From: Lucifuga dentata
Taxonomy: Eukaryota > Chordata > Actinopteri > Ophidiiformes > Bythitidae
Assembly (NCBI GenBank): GCA_014773175.1
Contig: VXCM01001508.1
Span: 208,527-272,526, forward strand
Reading direction: 5' to 3'
DNA: 64,000 nt
Shown here: piece by piece, positions 1 to 13,298 of the stretch
How positions within the stretch are numbered: position 1 is the first letter of the stretch
How the letters are laid out: the number at the start of each line of letters is the position of its first letter
Position numbers and translations under genes: made by a program
Notes under the pieces: generated by a model
The model's database searches: none
The model's input: the letters and a program-made list of their open reading frames with translations, nothing else
Told to the model about the DNA's origin: nothing

Positions 1-77
1 AAGCGCGGGCCGAGTNCCCCCCGCCCCCCTGCGCCCCCCAGCCGGCGTGACGTGATTGGCTGAAGCGCGGGCCGAGT
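1..77. other. Assembly junction at window edge (N at 16)
   Basis: Bases 1-15 reappear at 63-77, and a single N sits at 16. The pattern matches the other N junctions in this window, where one contig's end repeats the start of the next; the left copy would begin before the window. The stretch is GC-rich, but I see no gene in it. Confidence 0.5.
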
Positions 78-179
78 GCGGTGAGCACAACATCAGCAGC
101 ATGAGTCAAAGGATGGCTTTATTACTCTGCACACGTCCTTGACCTGGAAATCACACAGATAACTGCAGACAGATGCCCA

Positions 180-460
180 GAGCGGCGTCTAACGCTCTGC
201 GCTTTTATTCTACATTTGGGAGCACAGGTTGGGTTCCCAACCTGGGGCCCAGGGTGCCACAGTGGACCACTGAAGGTTCCACAGCAAAAGGTGGAAAGGT
301 TTCCTAATGATACAGTCCAAAGCAGAGAAGCAAAGAAGAGATGCAAATAAGATCATATTTAGAAATTCTCTAGTCATTCTCGTGTCCCTTACTGAGGTTT
401 TACTTTTGTCTCAGGGGCGTAGCTAGGAATTCTGCGGGCTCATTTCATCCTTCTGGGCTA
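180..460. repeat. Probable interspersed repeat remnants
   Basis: The run GTTCCCAACCTGGGG near 230-247 and the run AGGGGCGTAGCTAGGAATTC near 413-432 resemble terminal motifs of common teleost hAT-like and LINE/SINE repeats. This rests on memory of repeat motifs. Exact ends and families cannot be set by eye. No coding frame is supported here. Confidence 0.35.
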
Positions 461-477
461 TCTAGAATAATCAAGAA

Positions 478-700
478 TAATCTCTGCAGCGAGAGTTAAA
501 CTGTGGAATTCATTAGATAATGATTTGAAAGGTTATCCTGATTTTTTTCAATTTAAGAAAATGTATAAAGAAAGAATATTCGGCCGTTATGAATATGAGT
601 AATGTTAAACTCTGGCATAATGGTATATTTTGTTCTTTTGTCTTTTGGCTGTGATTAAATTATTTGATTAAACAGTTAATAAAGGGTAGATCATCTACAT
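478..700 (+). mobile_element. 3' end of a LINE (Rex1/CR1-like), 5'-truncated
   Basis: One forward frame between about 485 and 600 reads VKLWNSLDNDLKGYPDFF, then FKKMYKERIFGRYEYE, then a stop. This is the typical last segment of a Rex1/CR1-type fish non-LTR retrotransposon polyprotein, where a 'VKLWNSLP…FKK.YK' motif closes the ORF. It is followed by an AT-rich tail with ATTAAA and AATAAA motifs near 653 and 680. No reverse-transcriptase core is present, so this is a dead 5'-truncated copy. Family assignment is from motif memory only. Confidence 0.55.
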
Positions 701-2316
701 TTAAGTTTTGTTACATAAACTCAGAGTTTATGTTTGTTATGAAGAAAGGGGCAGGTATTGATAAGACTTTCTTCTTCTTCCTGCTCCTTTCATTCATGGA
801 AAGTGTGAAAATGCTGAGGTTGATATTTTGTGTGTGAGCATTGCATGAATGAAATAAATGAAATGAAATAATCATGATCCAATCAGTGACAGCACTAGCT
901 CAGAGGGAATATACTTTTATAAACAAGATGTATGTGCTTTAAAACAGGTCTGCGTGGAGGTCCTTGCCATGAAAAAGGTATTAATAGGTTCAAGTGGCAG
1001 ACTGGATACTGGAATGGTCATCATACTGCATAACTGGACTGCCTTGACTGGACTGCATTGAGCAAAGCACCCAGATTATTTGTATTGGGCAACTCAGCTC
1101 CAAGGTGTATAAGTATAGGTGTGAAATAAGGTGATGTCAAAAAGGAGCACTGTTATTCATATCACTGGAATATAATTAGTAATAGAGTTAGAAATATATT
1201 CCAACACACTAAAATATAGTAAGACCAGTCAGAATCTTTGTCAACACCCACCACACATAGCATAGAACATATAATTTGATCTGATCATGGTAGCTGATCA
1301 TACCTTTAGCTGACTTTACATACTAGAATTGGGTTTCTGTCGCTGACTGTTGTGACATCTACTGACATCTACTGGACACTGATATATAAAACAGGCTTGA
1401 CAACTTAAAAGTACATGAATAAATACCACTTACAGCAATATTAAAACATTTTTAATATATTATATTAACATACAATATATACATTAAAATACTGTGATTC
1501 AGTGCAACATCAAGCTGTAATAAATATGCATTCCATCAACTTAAATAACACACCCACAATAAATAACACTCAAAAACACACGCAGACGGACAGAGAAAGT
1601 GTTTAAATGGTGAGAAAGGAAACACAAAATTTGGAATACCACAGACTGTAAATCTGACATTTTGTCTGGTCTAGGAAAACCCTGGATTTGCTTTTGGACT
1701 GGCAAACCCTTAGCAAATAACTTAGGAAACAAATTCACTTTGGAAACAAACTGAAGAACATACATAGAGAATCTGACAAAATTTCCCTCAGGATGACATT
1801 CATGAATAAATGATATGGCTCATAAAAGGCTTTAATTCTATAATAATAATGATAATAACACTGACCTGCAATATGGGAAAACGTCTACTAAATCTAAATG
1901 GAAGGAAGATATGCAGGCTTATCCCTCACACACAACTGCATCTTTCCCAAATTGGATCGTAGAAGCTATATATTTCAGTCTAGTATGCATTATTCTGAAT
2001 AACTAATGTTTTCTTTAAGGCATGATTTGACAAAGAATGGCATATATCCGTTATTAACTTATTAAAGTAATATGAGGAAAACAATTCATTTGCCCAAAAA
2101 TTCACAAAATGTTCCTGATTTATATAAACAAATGTTGATAACCAAGCACTTGCTTGATGAGAAAGACAGATTTAGGAGAGGATTTTCTTGAATGTTAGAG
2201 TACTAATGTGCAAATGTCATTCTGAGAACAATGTTTGTGTGAAGACTTGCCTCACAGACTCCACAGACGCAAGCCTGACTCGCTCTGTCTCATCTTTAAA
2301 ATCTACAAAGGCCTGG
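701..2316. other. AT-rich flank and p4htm 3' side; no gene seen
   Basis: This stretch is AT-rich, with no open frame that resembles a protein and no splice-bounded exon. The part nearest 2316 should contain the p4htm 3' untranslated region, but I did not find a convincing minus-strand polyadenylation signal close to the stop codon. The short reading frames here look like chance. Confidence 0.5.
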
Positions 2317-4903
2317 CTATAGGTCTTGGTGGAGGTCGCTGTGTGCGAGTGGCTGGTAATGCTCCTCCATGCCAAATATGGATTCATGCCTTTGGGCAAC
2401 TAGTCTCTGGTAGCGGGCCTGCTTCTGGTAATCCGGATCTACATTTACCCAGCTTTTGGTCACCCACTTAACTCCGTGACTGACTGGGCAGTCTCCATGG
2501 ATGGAGTACTCATCCAGCTCACCCATCCAACCTGGGGAAAACAGGAGAAGATGAAGATGGAGAAGATGAACAGTAACAAGAATGATAAAGGGGAATATTT
2601 TTTTACTCTACAGACACTCTGGCCTATAACAGCAACATTCTCCAGAGGGGGGAATGATAGCTGTCATGAAACATGGAGGGATTAAAAAAAAAAAAAAAAA
2701 ANAAAAAAAAAAAAAAAAACACTAGAAAAACTAATACACATATTTAGTTCTAATCAAGCAGCCTAATTGGACAAAATGCATTATAATAATTATAAAGTAC
2801 TTCCAACCTGAGTGTACTACTGAGTTTGAGTCAGATGAACTTTAACATGTTCACATAAATGTCAACAATAAGCCAGAATCAACTGTTAGACACAACAGTA
2901 CATGATGTGCAGATGTAAGAGGAAGTTGCTTATCAACTGCTTACTAATGAGAAACCACTTTTTCAGATTTATCAGCACAAACCCAAAGGTTCTGTCTGTG
3001 TTTGGAGAAAGGCAAAAAGACTGTAATAAATGCTGCACAAAAAATGGTAACATACACAAGGTCATGTGTTGTGTGGCAATGCTGTGCCATAAGTCACAGC
3101 AATGTTGATATCTCATAGTACAGCACTCTGTCTATCTACAGCCTCATTATGCCATTCAATATGCTAGATTTTGACTGGTGAACTGGATTATCCCTCATAA
3201 GATATTTCAATTTCATTTGTGAACAACACATAGTCACCCAGTCTCATACTGTATGTATATACTGCTATATAAATAAGAAAGAAAACACAAAACAGGTTTC
3301 ATACTGTATGTGACACATTTGGGGATCACAAATGTGAATATAACTGATAACTGAAGTCTTTCTGGTCTTTCTTTCTGGGTTCAGGCCTAAACATTAGTGA
3401 CAAGGGACATTTCTGTGTAGGAATTTGATGTGACTCACCTCCTATAACAGACGGACCCAAAAAACCAAAATGCAATATGTTCTAGCTCTACATGTGAAGA
3501 ATATAAAAGTGTCTGATGTTTACCTCTGCCATCAGAAAGGTGGTTGTACCAGAGGAGAGCGGTCCCAACTTTAGGTTTCACCCTCAGGTTTCCTCTGCCA
3601 CATGTCTCCTGTGTGTCTGTCAGATCAACTCCATCCTGGACGAGTGCCTAAAACACACAAAGCTGTCAAGAGCTTATGGATTATCTTTTGTTTTGGTACT
3701 GGGTGTTCACTTGTGCGTCAGATTCCTTGTCAAGGGTCAGCACTGCCTGCAACCACGCAGTATCAGCAACACTCAGGTCATTTGCATTTGACATCATTTC
3801 ACAGTGGGTCATTGGTAAAAGGAGGTGATGCCGGTTTAAGATGGTGGATCGCAAGAAAGCACTCACCTCCTCATCATAGGTGCGATTGTCTGCCACAGGA
3901 AAGGTGGTCTCGCCACCCTCCTCTACAGAGCTGAGGTAGAATAAAACTGTAAGATACCTGGAATGAAACAAGAACAAATACGGTGAACTACAGTGAAAGA
4001 AAATGTCTTCCTGCAATAAATTGAGAAAATAATTGGTTTTATGCAGTTGCACGTTGTCAAAATGTGAATGGCAATAGTTGGACAATAAAATCTGATTTTG
4101 AAAAGTACTTGTAATCCAAAAATATACAGGCAACTACAGAAATAAGGGAGTAACCATGAAGAAAACTCTTAGGCATATAAAACATGTATCCGTTATATGA
4201 ACATTCAACCAAAAAAACGAAAACAGTGAATAATGAATGTATACATATTAAAATAGTTTAAATAAAACTATAGACTTATAGCAGTGTCGACGGTGGTAAT
4301 ATATAAATGAAAAATTCAGAAATACATTGACAGGGACAAGATGTCAAAAATTAAGATACACAAAAGTGAAACTAAATAAAAACTAATAAACTACTCAAAT
4401 CCCAAACAGAACCAAAACTAAGAAAAAAAAAAAAAAAAAAAATCACACACACCTGCAGTTGACCTCTGTGAATGCAGATGTGTTTCCTGCCAGTCGTGTG
4501 TGTGTGCAGGCAGTTTCTGCATGAGCAGGACTGCTGTCGTGATGTGCATTACTGAAGTCTCTGTGCTCGTAGCGGATCACCTGCAGCGGCTCACTCAGCT
4601 CAACCAACGCAGAAGGCAAACGTGTCAGACTGGTTACTCTGAGTAAAGAAGATAGCAAAGCAGATCTGTATTATCAATCACAATTTCACGGGGGGCGGTG
4701 AAAGCATGTCATAGTGAGTGTGTGTGTGTGAGTACCTTTTCCTGAGTGTCTGCAGTACATGGTGGGAACCTGGGCCTTGGTAAAGCCACGTATGCTTGCT
4801 TCTCTGTTTGACCTGACCCTGCAGCCTCCCACTGTGCTGTTGTCCAGCGCGCTGAGTCGCATCGTACACTCGCTTAAACTCCTCCAAAGTCAGCGTGCCT
4901 GCT

Positions 4904-4936
<33 letters not shown>

Positions 4937-5203
4937 GANAAACTCCTCCAAAGTCAGCGTGCCTGCTGGACACACACACACACACACACACCGACAATTG
5001 AGTGAGAATGACAAAATTCATTCAAACTTTACATACATGAGCATGCCATGTACCATATGATTAGAACATTGATGAGACTAACACATGCACAGTGGATATG
5101 TAGCTAAGTAAGGTATAGGAAGTATGTGGGACTTGTGTGCAGCTTTATGATGGATAGATCTAATATCCAGCCATATCCAGACATGCACACATGCACGCAT
5201 GCA

Positions 5204-5234
<31 letters not shown>

Positions 5235-8200
5235 CTGTCAGGCCTGCTTCCAGTCCACCGAGTATCTGTCGCAGATTTTCTGGACTCAACCAAGTCCCAT
5301 CCCGAGAGCGTGAGTGACTCACAATCTGTAGGAGACCAGAAACATTCTTCTCACTTCAACAAACAGCATGACACACTCCAACACTTCATGTAATTTTTAT
5401 GACATATGATGCACCGACTTTCCTTCTCCTGCTGTAAGGCATAAAGTTACTGTATAAGGGGTCTCTCCCTCTCTCTTTTACTTATCTCCTATCTCACCTC
5501 CTGCTTCTGCAGCAGCCTGTCCTGGTTTAGGTCCAACAGGCTGAAGACCTCCTCTGTACTGAGAGAAAGTAGTGGCTGGTTTGACTCCTGCTGTTCCTGC
5601 CCAGGTGCTAACATCTGGCTCTCCATCAGACCCTTGAGCTGAGCCAGCTGCACCACCACACGACACTCCTCCTCTGATAGGAAGCCAGGGATCTCTGATA
5701 GGATTAGGAAGCAGGAAATGTTCAGATACCCATGCATAGCTCTGCTGTTGCCAACACATATGACATGCATTTGAAATGGAGGCACTTACAGTAATTTATT
5801 TCACGTTTCCAATGCAATTTAAATAGAGTCTGTGAATAGCTGACAGAGGCTTATATTGCTTTTGGATGGAATTCTGTCGACACAAGAACCAGTTCATACC
5901 AGTCAACCCTCATTCTACCCTACATTAGAGAGGGGATCAAGGACATAGAAACTATTAAAGAGATTGACTTGGAGATTAGACTATGCTAATCAAAACATGC
6001 AGAGTGTGACAGAGTCTGTGTTGCTGTTGAGAACTGATATTGATATTCACACGTGAAGCTTACACATGTTCATTTGATTAAAGTGAAACTTCCAGTTGAG
6101 AAAAAGCAAATGAACTGAAAGGTTTCTTTTAAGCTGCTAGTGGCCAGCAGTAAGAGCGAAATGTACTTAAGAGTATGAATCACCCATAAATTTCTCAACA
6201 TTTCCACTCAATCTCTGAGTAGTTCAAACTCAAACCAGAAAGAGCGTGCACCCACTTGCCAGCTGGATCTTTATTTTTACACGAGAGACAGTAAGTGATG
6301 AAGTAGATTAGAAGACTTTGGTTGACAGTGCTGGCTTGATCTGTCAGACCACAAAATGGATTATTTTAGATTGCCTTGCAAAATCTTTCATGAAGAACGG
6401 GGCAAATTTCAGAGCCATTTGTATGCTAATAATTATATGGTTAGGATTTCTAGGCTCTAAACAGTAACACCATAAAAAAGTAAAATGAACTAAAATCAAC
6501 TCACAGTGGATGAGTAAAACTGTTTGTTACAGAATCATACTTAACAAATTGTTTTCAAAATATTTAAATACTTAAAATAAAAAGCTTTTACTTCTTATAA
6601 TAAGAGGACTGGCCTTTAAATTACAATTAGCAGAGGCAAAAACCTATAATGCTATAACTTGGGAATTACTTGGGAGCGCTAAATACTAACACGTTTCTTG
6701 GCAGCATACATTAGCAGGTTGTAAGTATCGGAACTTTTTAGTAATTGTTTATGTTATAGACTGTGTGTGAATTCCCCTTTCCCCTATTCCCCTTTGTCAC
6801 CCTGAGGGAACCACTTGTGGTATAACCTATCCCACTGGCAGATTTAGAATGCATGAAGCCATCGGGTTTATCACCGAGGGGGTTGAAGTCAAAGGTTTCT
6901 CTTATTAGTAAGTACCAATGAGAATTTGTTATCATCGCTGTAACTTCATCTACACCCAGTTACTTGCAGAAAAAATAGTAATCGACCAAATGGATTGGAT
7001 CAGTCAGTTACTTTCTCAATAAAAAGCTTCCAGCAGGTTGGCTGCCTGTACAGTAGAGGCCTTGTCCAAAGTCTGCTCTACTATACCCATTTGGTTAATC
7101 CCTTTTGTTCCAGTCAAGCCTCATTACTCTGGAAAACTAATATGAATAAAGGGGATTGAGCCTTCCTTCTCTCCCTCCCTCCACCAACAATCTTTCTCCC
7201 CCAGAAAGAAAGTGGCCTGCTTGCCTGAACAGGAATGAGGCCATGGCTGTACATCAGGACAACACCGATTCTGTTTGTGTCCTGCAAGTTTTTACAGAAG
7301 GATTCTCACCGTTCGGTTTGATGTTTGTAAGTGTTTACAGGTCTCACATCCTGCACCAATTGTCACTCTGAGACGTTTTCTGCTAAACTATCAATTTAGA
7401 GGTACGCTGTGTATCTTACGTAGGAGAGAGTTGGGTAAAAGACAGAAGTGAAAAAAGAAAACAGGTCAGGGCAGGAAGACAGACGAGTTAAATGTAGGTT
7501 GGAAGAGAATCTGTGATGGGGAAGTTTTATGACATGAGGGCCAGTCTTTTCCTCTCCTCAAACTGTTGGAGATGGAGAAGACAGAAAGCCAGAACCAACC
7601 GAATGCCATGCCATCTACTTTACTAATGTTAAGATCTGTCACAACCACTTAAATCTTCTCAGAATTTTGAATGTACCACACCCTTCCTTCCCCTTACACC
7701 CTCCTATGCCAAACGTTTTCACCGCCCATTATAAATACACAGATTCTCCTCTCAGGTGTCATATAGAGTTCTTCATTCAATGTGGAGACACAATGTGTGG
7801 AGACACACATTTCTATGTTTCAACTTCTGTCCCAGGATGACTTTGGGGCTTTGTTTTCATTTCATTTCCAGAAAAACCTACCATTCAGCTCCCATACTAC
7901 TTCTCTTACTGCTTGCTGGGCCTGGTGCTGGAGTAAAGGCTAGGCTGGAGGGACGAGGGGGCCTGTGGCTGAGGGCAGGGTGAGAGCCGGGGGAAGAGAA
8001 AAGGCAGGAGACGGGGCCAGTGTTGAGGGAATCACTGAAACTAGGTTTGGAGAGAGTCGCGCATCTGGACTGGGAGATGAGGTGAGAGAGGATGGTGAGG
8101 TGTGGGGGGACTCTGGCACTGCTGCTAACTTAGAGTTTGTGCTCTCTGTGGGGGTGAAGGTGGACTGTGGGAATGTAGCAACTCCTCTTGCTGTGTCCCC

Positions 8201-11200
8201 ATTCCTTCAGGGATGGCTTTACTTCAAACCATTGGATATGACACCATGAGAAGGCCTCCTGTTTAAACCACCCTTGCAGGGCTGTAGGAGGCCAAAAATG
8301 TTACCAAACATGGTGTTAATGAAGACAAATGTTCTACATGCTGCAGTGAAGTGAAATGTAATTTCAGCCTACTGCTTGTGCAACAAGAAAGTGAGCTGAG
8401 TAATTTTTTTAACATAAAATTTTGGTTAAAAAAATAGAGAAAAAGAAACAAATGCTAAGTCATTAGATTCAGGACAAAGTCTACAGGTAAAGAGAAACAG
8501 GCTGATCAAGGCTTGATGGCATTTTGAAAGCTACGCAAATTGGTCCTCGTCTCTCAGTTAAGACCTGGGTTTCACACAGAAACCAAAAGCATTAAGCATC
8601 TCCTTTCTAATGAGACATCAGACAGTTACGTGAACAGAATTGATCACGGCTATTCTCTGAAAAAGCAATAATCATTTTGGCGTTAAACGTCCTTCAAAGT
8701 AGTTGTTTTGAAGAAAAGATCATAGTTAAAATTTGAGATCATTATCAGTATTAAATTTTAATTTTCTGAAGTCTTCCATATTTTTTTCTCTTCCCCCGGC
8801 TCTCACCCTGCCTTCGCATTCCAATATTTATCTTGTCAAGACTAAAGGAAATAACAACATGAAACCAAATGTTATATGATCAGGCGTAGTTTGTTTCCCA
8901 CAACCTCACTATAATTCATTTCCTTTCATCATTACAATATGTAATTGTTCTCTCTTCATCTGTTCTTTATCAGGTTTATATCACCCTGCAGGAGTTTGTG
9001 TGAATCCGTACGTGACAGTTGTGCACCAATCATGCGTTGCTATGGTTACGCTACGCTGTGACCAATACTCTGTAGACCATTTCATGTGTATCTCATCCAT
9101 TACTAACACCACTGTTCATGCAGGGGGACGTAATGGTGAGAAACTGCACGCAGGCATACAGCTTTCACTTTACTTCATTCAACTAAGTATTTCATTGATG
9201 TTTTGTCTCTTTCAGTGCCTCAGGCAAGCTGTCAGAATTGTGAACTGGAGGATGCCTCCTCTTCAAAAGACGCACTGCAAATTTTTTGTAGAAGTGATTT
9301 TGGTGAGTGAATATCCTGCTGCTGCTGCTGCTGCTCTCTTCTCTGGTCCAGTCTTTGATTTTTATGCTCTACAGGTTCTGCATTTATTAAAATCCTGGAC
9401 CACAAACCAGTAAACAAGAGGATGATATTCCTTATTGTAGAAACATCAAACATACTGTGTTTCATGTCTGCCTGCTGTCCGCCTAGTTGTGAAACTGTGT
9501 CTGACAGTTCTCCCTGGGTTTCAAATTGAATGTTTTAAAGCATGGGCTGCTGCTGGAAGGGCAGATCCGTTCCCACATTGAGCTGTGACTGCAGAGAGTT
9601 GCTACTTGTGTGCAGAACATGACACGACACCACCCTCGAGGCAGCACCTTTCTGGTGATAGGCATAGTGCAGGGGGAGCGTGTGGTGGTCAATAAGGCCT
9701 ACACCTGGCACAGACATGACAAGAACCTAATGGCAGCTGCTCACAAATGGAAACGCCACAGAAGCAGGAGCTAGAATCATGTGTAAACTTAAAAAAGTCT
9801 AAAGAACTGAGATCTGAAAGGACTAATAAACAGCTAGGGTTAGAAAAAATATAGCATTTAAAAATACTCATCCCAGTAAATTATATTTGGTCTAGTGTTT
9901 TCATGTCAAAATGTCTGCCTTTAGGGAAGAGATTGAATGGGGTTGGGTGGTCTCAGGGTAAAGAGGATAAAAAATAAAAATGATGTACATATCTGTGAAT
10001 TATAAGTACTAAATATTGTTGGTCTATATTTGTATGTCTTTGACAAAAATACATTTTGTGTTTTAAATCCTTATGATGCTTTTGAGTTGTTCGTGATGCA
10101 CACACATCACATCCAAAGCCTAGAGAGTACTTACCAAAGAGGAGAGGTTTCAGGCTGAGTGTCCTTATCTCATGTGTTCTCTCTGGTATGAGCGACACCT
10201 GCTGAACATGACCCACCTTCGTACACACAAAAGACACTATGAGCTCAGTCATGATATCAGGTGTTCAAATGCTGTCACATTTCATATTGGTGCAAATGAA
10301 ATGTTTACTCATTTTTAGTTAGGGTTGTTACAATTATCTTTTAGCTAGGAGCACAAAAATCACCAACTCAGTCTTTAAAAGCTCATCTGAGAGAGAATAG
10401 GGGACTAGGGACAGTTTTACTAAGTTTTGGTAATGTGTGCAGTGATCATTAAGGGTACAATAAACTTATAACACCTGTTACTTTAATTGAGTAGCTTTTT
10501 CTGGTGTTTTGTTTAAAAAAAGAAGCAAATTTAGTAATTTTTGCTTAGTGTATTTTTAGCGTTTACTGCTGAAATAACATTCAGCTCAAAACAAATGCAG
10601 CATCAGAATTCAGAGCTGTGGAGTCGCTGACAGTGAAATCCTCAAAAATAACATCCAACATCCACTTTTCTAGTGCAATTAGTCAATTGATTATTGAGTT
10701 GATCAAATAATCATCAAATTGATCAGCTCAATCAACTATTTTTCGCATTGTCATACCGCTGTAAATTAGAATACTTGTAGGTTTTGGGACTGTTGCTCAA
10801 ATAATAAAAATTAAAGATAAGCAGCAAAGAAAAGCAGCAAATCCCCACATCTGTGAAGCTGAAACCAGCAAATGTTTGGCAGTTTTCCTTGATAAATGAC
10901 TAACATGAATGTTCAACCATTAAAATTGGTATGCATTAATTTTCTACCAATCTTATGAATGATTAATTGCTTAAACGTTTCAGCACTTCAGCATGAGTTG
11001 CATCACTCCTTTATAATAAGTAACTCCTTGTAAGTTACACTTACACCCCCCGCATTTGGTTAACAGGTCTTCAAATTTTAACTCATGGCTGTGAAATAAG
11101 GTTCTCTCACCCGTATCCCCTCAATGCGTGGGAGGCTGAAACTGTGAGTGTATTCTTCCACATGGACATCTCGGGAAGGTGGGTCAGGCTGGGGCAAAGA

Positions 11201-11482
11201 GCCTCCACCATCGCTGACAGATGCCGAGGAGGCCCCGTTTGCACTAACAAGCTCCCCGGGCCCGTTGTTGTAGTGCACGTAGAGCAGAAGAGCAATGACA
11301 TTTAGGATGTAAACATGGAAAAAGACCATGATCACAACGAAATAAGCCCGAGAGCAGACATTACTTCTCTGGATCTGCAGTCGAGTGGGGCGGTACGGGG
11401 AATTAAAGGGCGGTAAAGATGGTATACCGCAGCATTCATCCTCCCTGAAGCTTTCCTGAGCCTCTCCCATTTTCGCATCCAT
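2317..11482 (-). CDS. p4htm: Transmembrane prolyl 4-hydroxylase (P4H-TM)
   Basis: ER-anchored 2-oxoglutarate/Fe(II) dioxygenase; family members hydroxylate prolines and have been linked to HIF-alpha. Nine predicted exons: 11482-11111, 10216-10135, 5694-5498, 5325-5235, 4898-4736, 4638-4453, 3957-3867, 3647-3524, 2531-2317, all with GT-AG borders and matching phase (506 aa; human is about 502). The start was chosen at MDAKMGEAQ because the upstream in-frame extension has no family similarity. A signal-anchor segment lies at residues 47-69 ([20 protein letters not shown]). An EF-hand-like loop [12 protein letters not shown] follows. The catalytic domain shows the HxD pair in [35 protein letters not shown], the distal His in YSIHGD, and the oxoglutarate Lys in GVKW. 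The second EF-hand looks degenerate. Exon 5 is partly duplicated by an N junction at 4939. Divergent from cdk16. Confidence 0.93.
2684..2719. repeat. Poly(A) run with an N, p4htm last intron
   Basis: A run of A broken by one N at 2702. It lies between p4htm exons 8 and 9. Length across the N is unreliable. Confidence 0.8.
4876..4994. other. Duplicated contig ends around N at 4939 (p4htm exon 5)
   Basis: Bases 4876-4938 and 4940-4994 start with the same 31 bases (AAACTCCTCCAAAGTCAGCG…) and then run into a CA repeat ending CCGA. The second copy has a shorter CA run. The duplicated part includes the 5' end and acceptor of p4htm exon 5. A real tandem duplication would give a second acceptor, but the repeat-then-N layout recurs across the window and points to an unmerged contig overlap. 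Confidence 0.8.
5190..5234. repeat. (CGCA)n/(CA)n microsatellite beside p4htm exon 4 donor
   Basis: Alternating CGCA and CA units abut the exon 4 splice donor (minus-strand GTGTGTGT…), so the donor's GT is the first unit of the repeat. The intron between exons 4 and 5 is only about 0.34 kb as assembled, and part of that comes from the N-junction duplication. Confidence 0.8.
5695..10134. other. p4htm intron 2; no other gene seen
   Basis: A 4.4 kb intron. Contents are mostly AT-rich unique-looking sequence with a short GCT run near 9320. Several chance frames exist (for example 7965-8249 and 9000-9413), but none has codon patterns or motifs of a protein, and none is bounded by credible splice sites in phase. 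Confidence 0.5.
10640..11000. repeat. Teleost interspersed DNA repeat (ATTAATC-type ends)
   Basis: The block runs from ATTAGTCAATTGATTATTGAG through AAGCAGCAAATCCCCACAT and CCAGCAAATGTTTGGC to GATTAATTGCTTAAACGTTTCAGC. That layout matches a repeat common in percomorph genomes whose ends carry alternating ATTAATCGATTAATC motifs and a 'GTTTCAGC' terminus. It lies in p4htm intron 1. Class assignment (probably a non-autonomous DNA transposon) is from memory; boundaries are approximate. Confidence 0.55.
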
Positions 11483-13298
11483 GACTGGATTGGGGGATAA
11501 ATACAAAACACGACACAAAACAAACTGACTGTATATGTTCGTTATGCACTGGCCATAACTATCATTTTACATCTGCCTGCTAATGTTAGTTTAGCAGTCG
11601 TAGCTACGTGTTAACTCCACTATTAGCATCTGGCTATTTTCGACTAACATCAACCCTGTCGTTCGTGAAGCTTGTATCCAGATAAACAGTAGACTTCCAA
11701 ACGAAGAGGAGGGTACGTCGAAATTTATTTTCTTTGGTAAAGAAATGTGTCATCATTAATTAACGTTCCTTAATCTTGTGCTATGCTAACTGACTGCTGG
11801 CCCGCCGCTGCCCTAACAACAAGAGGGGGGCCAGCCAACGAGTACACAGGAGCAGCCGGATCATCTCCTGCGGTAAACCGTGAGCACCCTCTAGCGGTGA
11901 ACTCCATACATGGTATTTGCAGTTAGTTATGCAGAAAATCAACAGTTTTGGATAATAGAAATTACCGTAATACCAGAGATTTACCAGCAGACGTCAGTCA
12001 AAGTACAACTTTGGAAAGCTACAAAAAAGAAAGATTTTTTAAAAAATGGTTTATTTTTGTTTGCCGGGATGTTTCGGGAGTGTCACCGCTGTCTACTTTG
12101 TTTTAATTTTTCCACCTGTGAGTAGTTCTTCCAGTTCCTTTTTGCTGTGTGGTATAAAACTGCAACCTCAGCAACTTCCATCACATCTGTAATATTCTCA
12201 GCAACATCTAGGCTTAGGGTAAAGTAGCTGTGTATTATATTTTTCATTATTAACACACTTTACATTTATATAGGTTTTATATAGTTTTTAGTTTCCTCTC
12301 CATCTGCACATATGGGATTTGCAGCAACAGCATTCGGTTTTATGAAAGAATTTTGGATTATGATGCCGTTGAAGACAAAGAAAAATGTTTCCACAAGCTG
12401 GCGATGAAAACAAACAGTCAGGCAGCTTCTCCTCATCAAGTTTGACAGATGTGATTCTCATGTTCTTAGGGTGCTCGAGAGATCTCCAAGAAAAATGAGT
12501 AATACTTATAAATTATAGATCGGACTGTCAAACCACGTTATAATGTGTCTTTTAATCACTGTGTCTTTCTACTGTTGTCCAGTGAAAACAAAACAAAGCT
12601 GGTATATGTCGATTAAAAAAAGTCAAATATGTATGTATCATGTATGTGTTCATGTATGTGTACCACTATTAGTTTAACATAATACAAATGGAACCTGAAC
12701 ATTGTCATTAGAAAAAAAAAAGAATTTTAGTGTGATAATGTGTTTTTCACTCATGTTATAATGTAGTAATGGGCGACAAGTATGTCTGTTTAATATGAAT
12801 TTCCATAATTTTCAGTGCATTATTCACAAAGAATTATTTTCTTTGAAGTGCAGATTTAGATGGGACCTGGGCTAGAGGATAATGAGGCTGATTTCCCCTG
12901 TGACACTGGCCTCCCTGAATTAATCTATTAGAAATTTTACGAGAGAGAGAGAGAGAGAGAGAGAGAAAGNAGTTTGACACACACACACACACACACCCCT
13001 TGCGGTGTTTTCCGGAATCACGCCACTGCTTCCACTGGGGATCCACAGCAGCTCCAGCGATATGGCTGATCATCACCGGACGGGACGGTGCTGTTATAAG
13101 GGAAAGCATAACAAATCATGCTGGNTATGGCTGATCATCACCGGACGGGACGGTGCTGTTATAAGGGAAAGCATAACAAATCATGCTGGACGGCCATCCA
13201 CCAATTCATTTAATAATCCAACGGGATCCCGTGTAACCCGGGCATAACACTTACTGCGGTGAACAGCCCATTTTGTGTGTGTGTTTTTTTTTTTTCAG
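11483..13298. promoter_or_regulatory. Divergent p4htm/cdk16 intergenic region
   Basis: This interval separates the p4htm start codon from the first candidate cdk16 untranslated exon. Bases 11483-11900 include GC-richer sequence (CTGGCCCGCCGCTGCCC near 11798) that probably holds the p4htm 5'UTR and promoter, but I see no clear TATA box at a defined start. From 11900 to 12950 it is AT-rich with no gene. At 12943-12999 a GA microsatellite, an N (12970) and a CA microsatellite follow. Confidence 0.4.
13061..13189. other. Duplicated contig ends around N at 13125
   Basis: Bases 13061-13124 and 13126-13189 are the same 64-base sequence (starting TATGGCTGATCATCACCGG) separated only by an N. This looks like an unmerged contig overlap, not a genomic tandem repeat. 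It lies upstream of the candidate cdk16 first exon. Confidence 0.85.

Noticed and set aside
2886..3116. Overlapping frames on both strands in the last p4htm intron
   Set aside because: No similarity and no splice sites in phase; the p4htm exons on both sides account for the gene.
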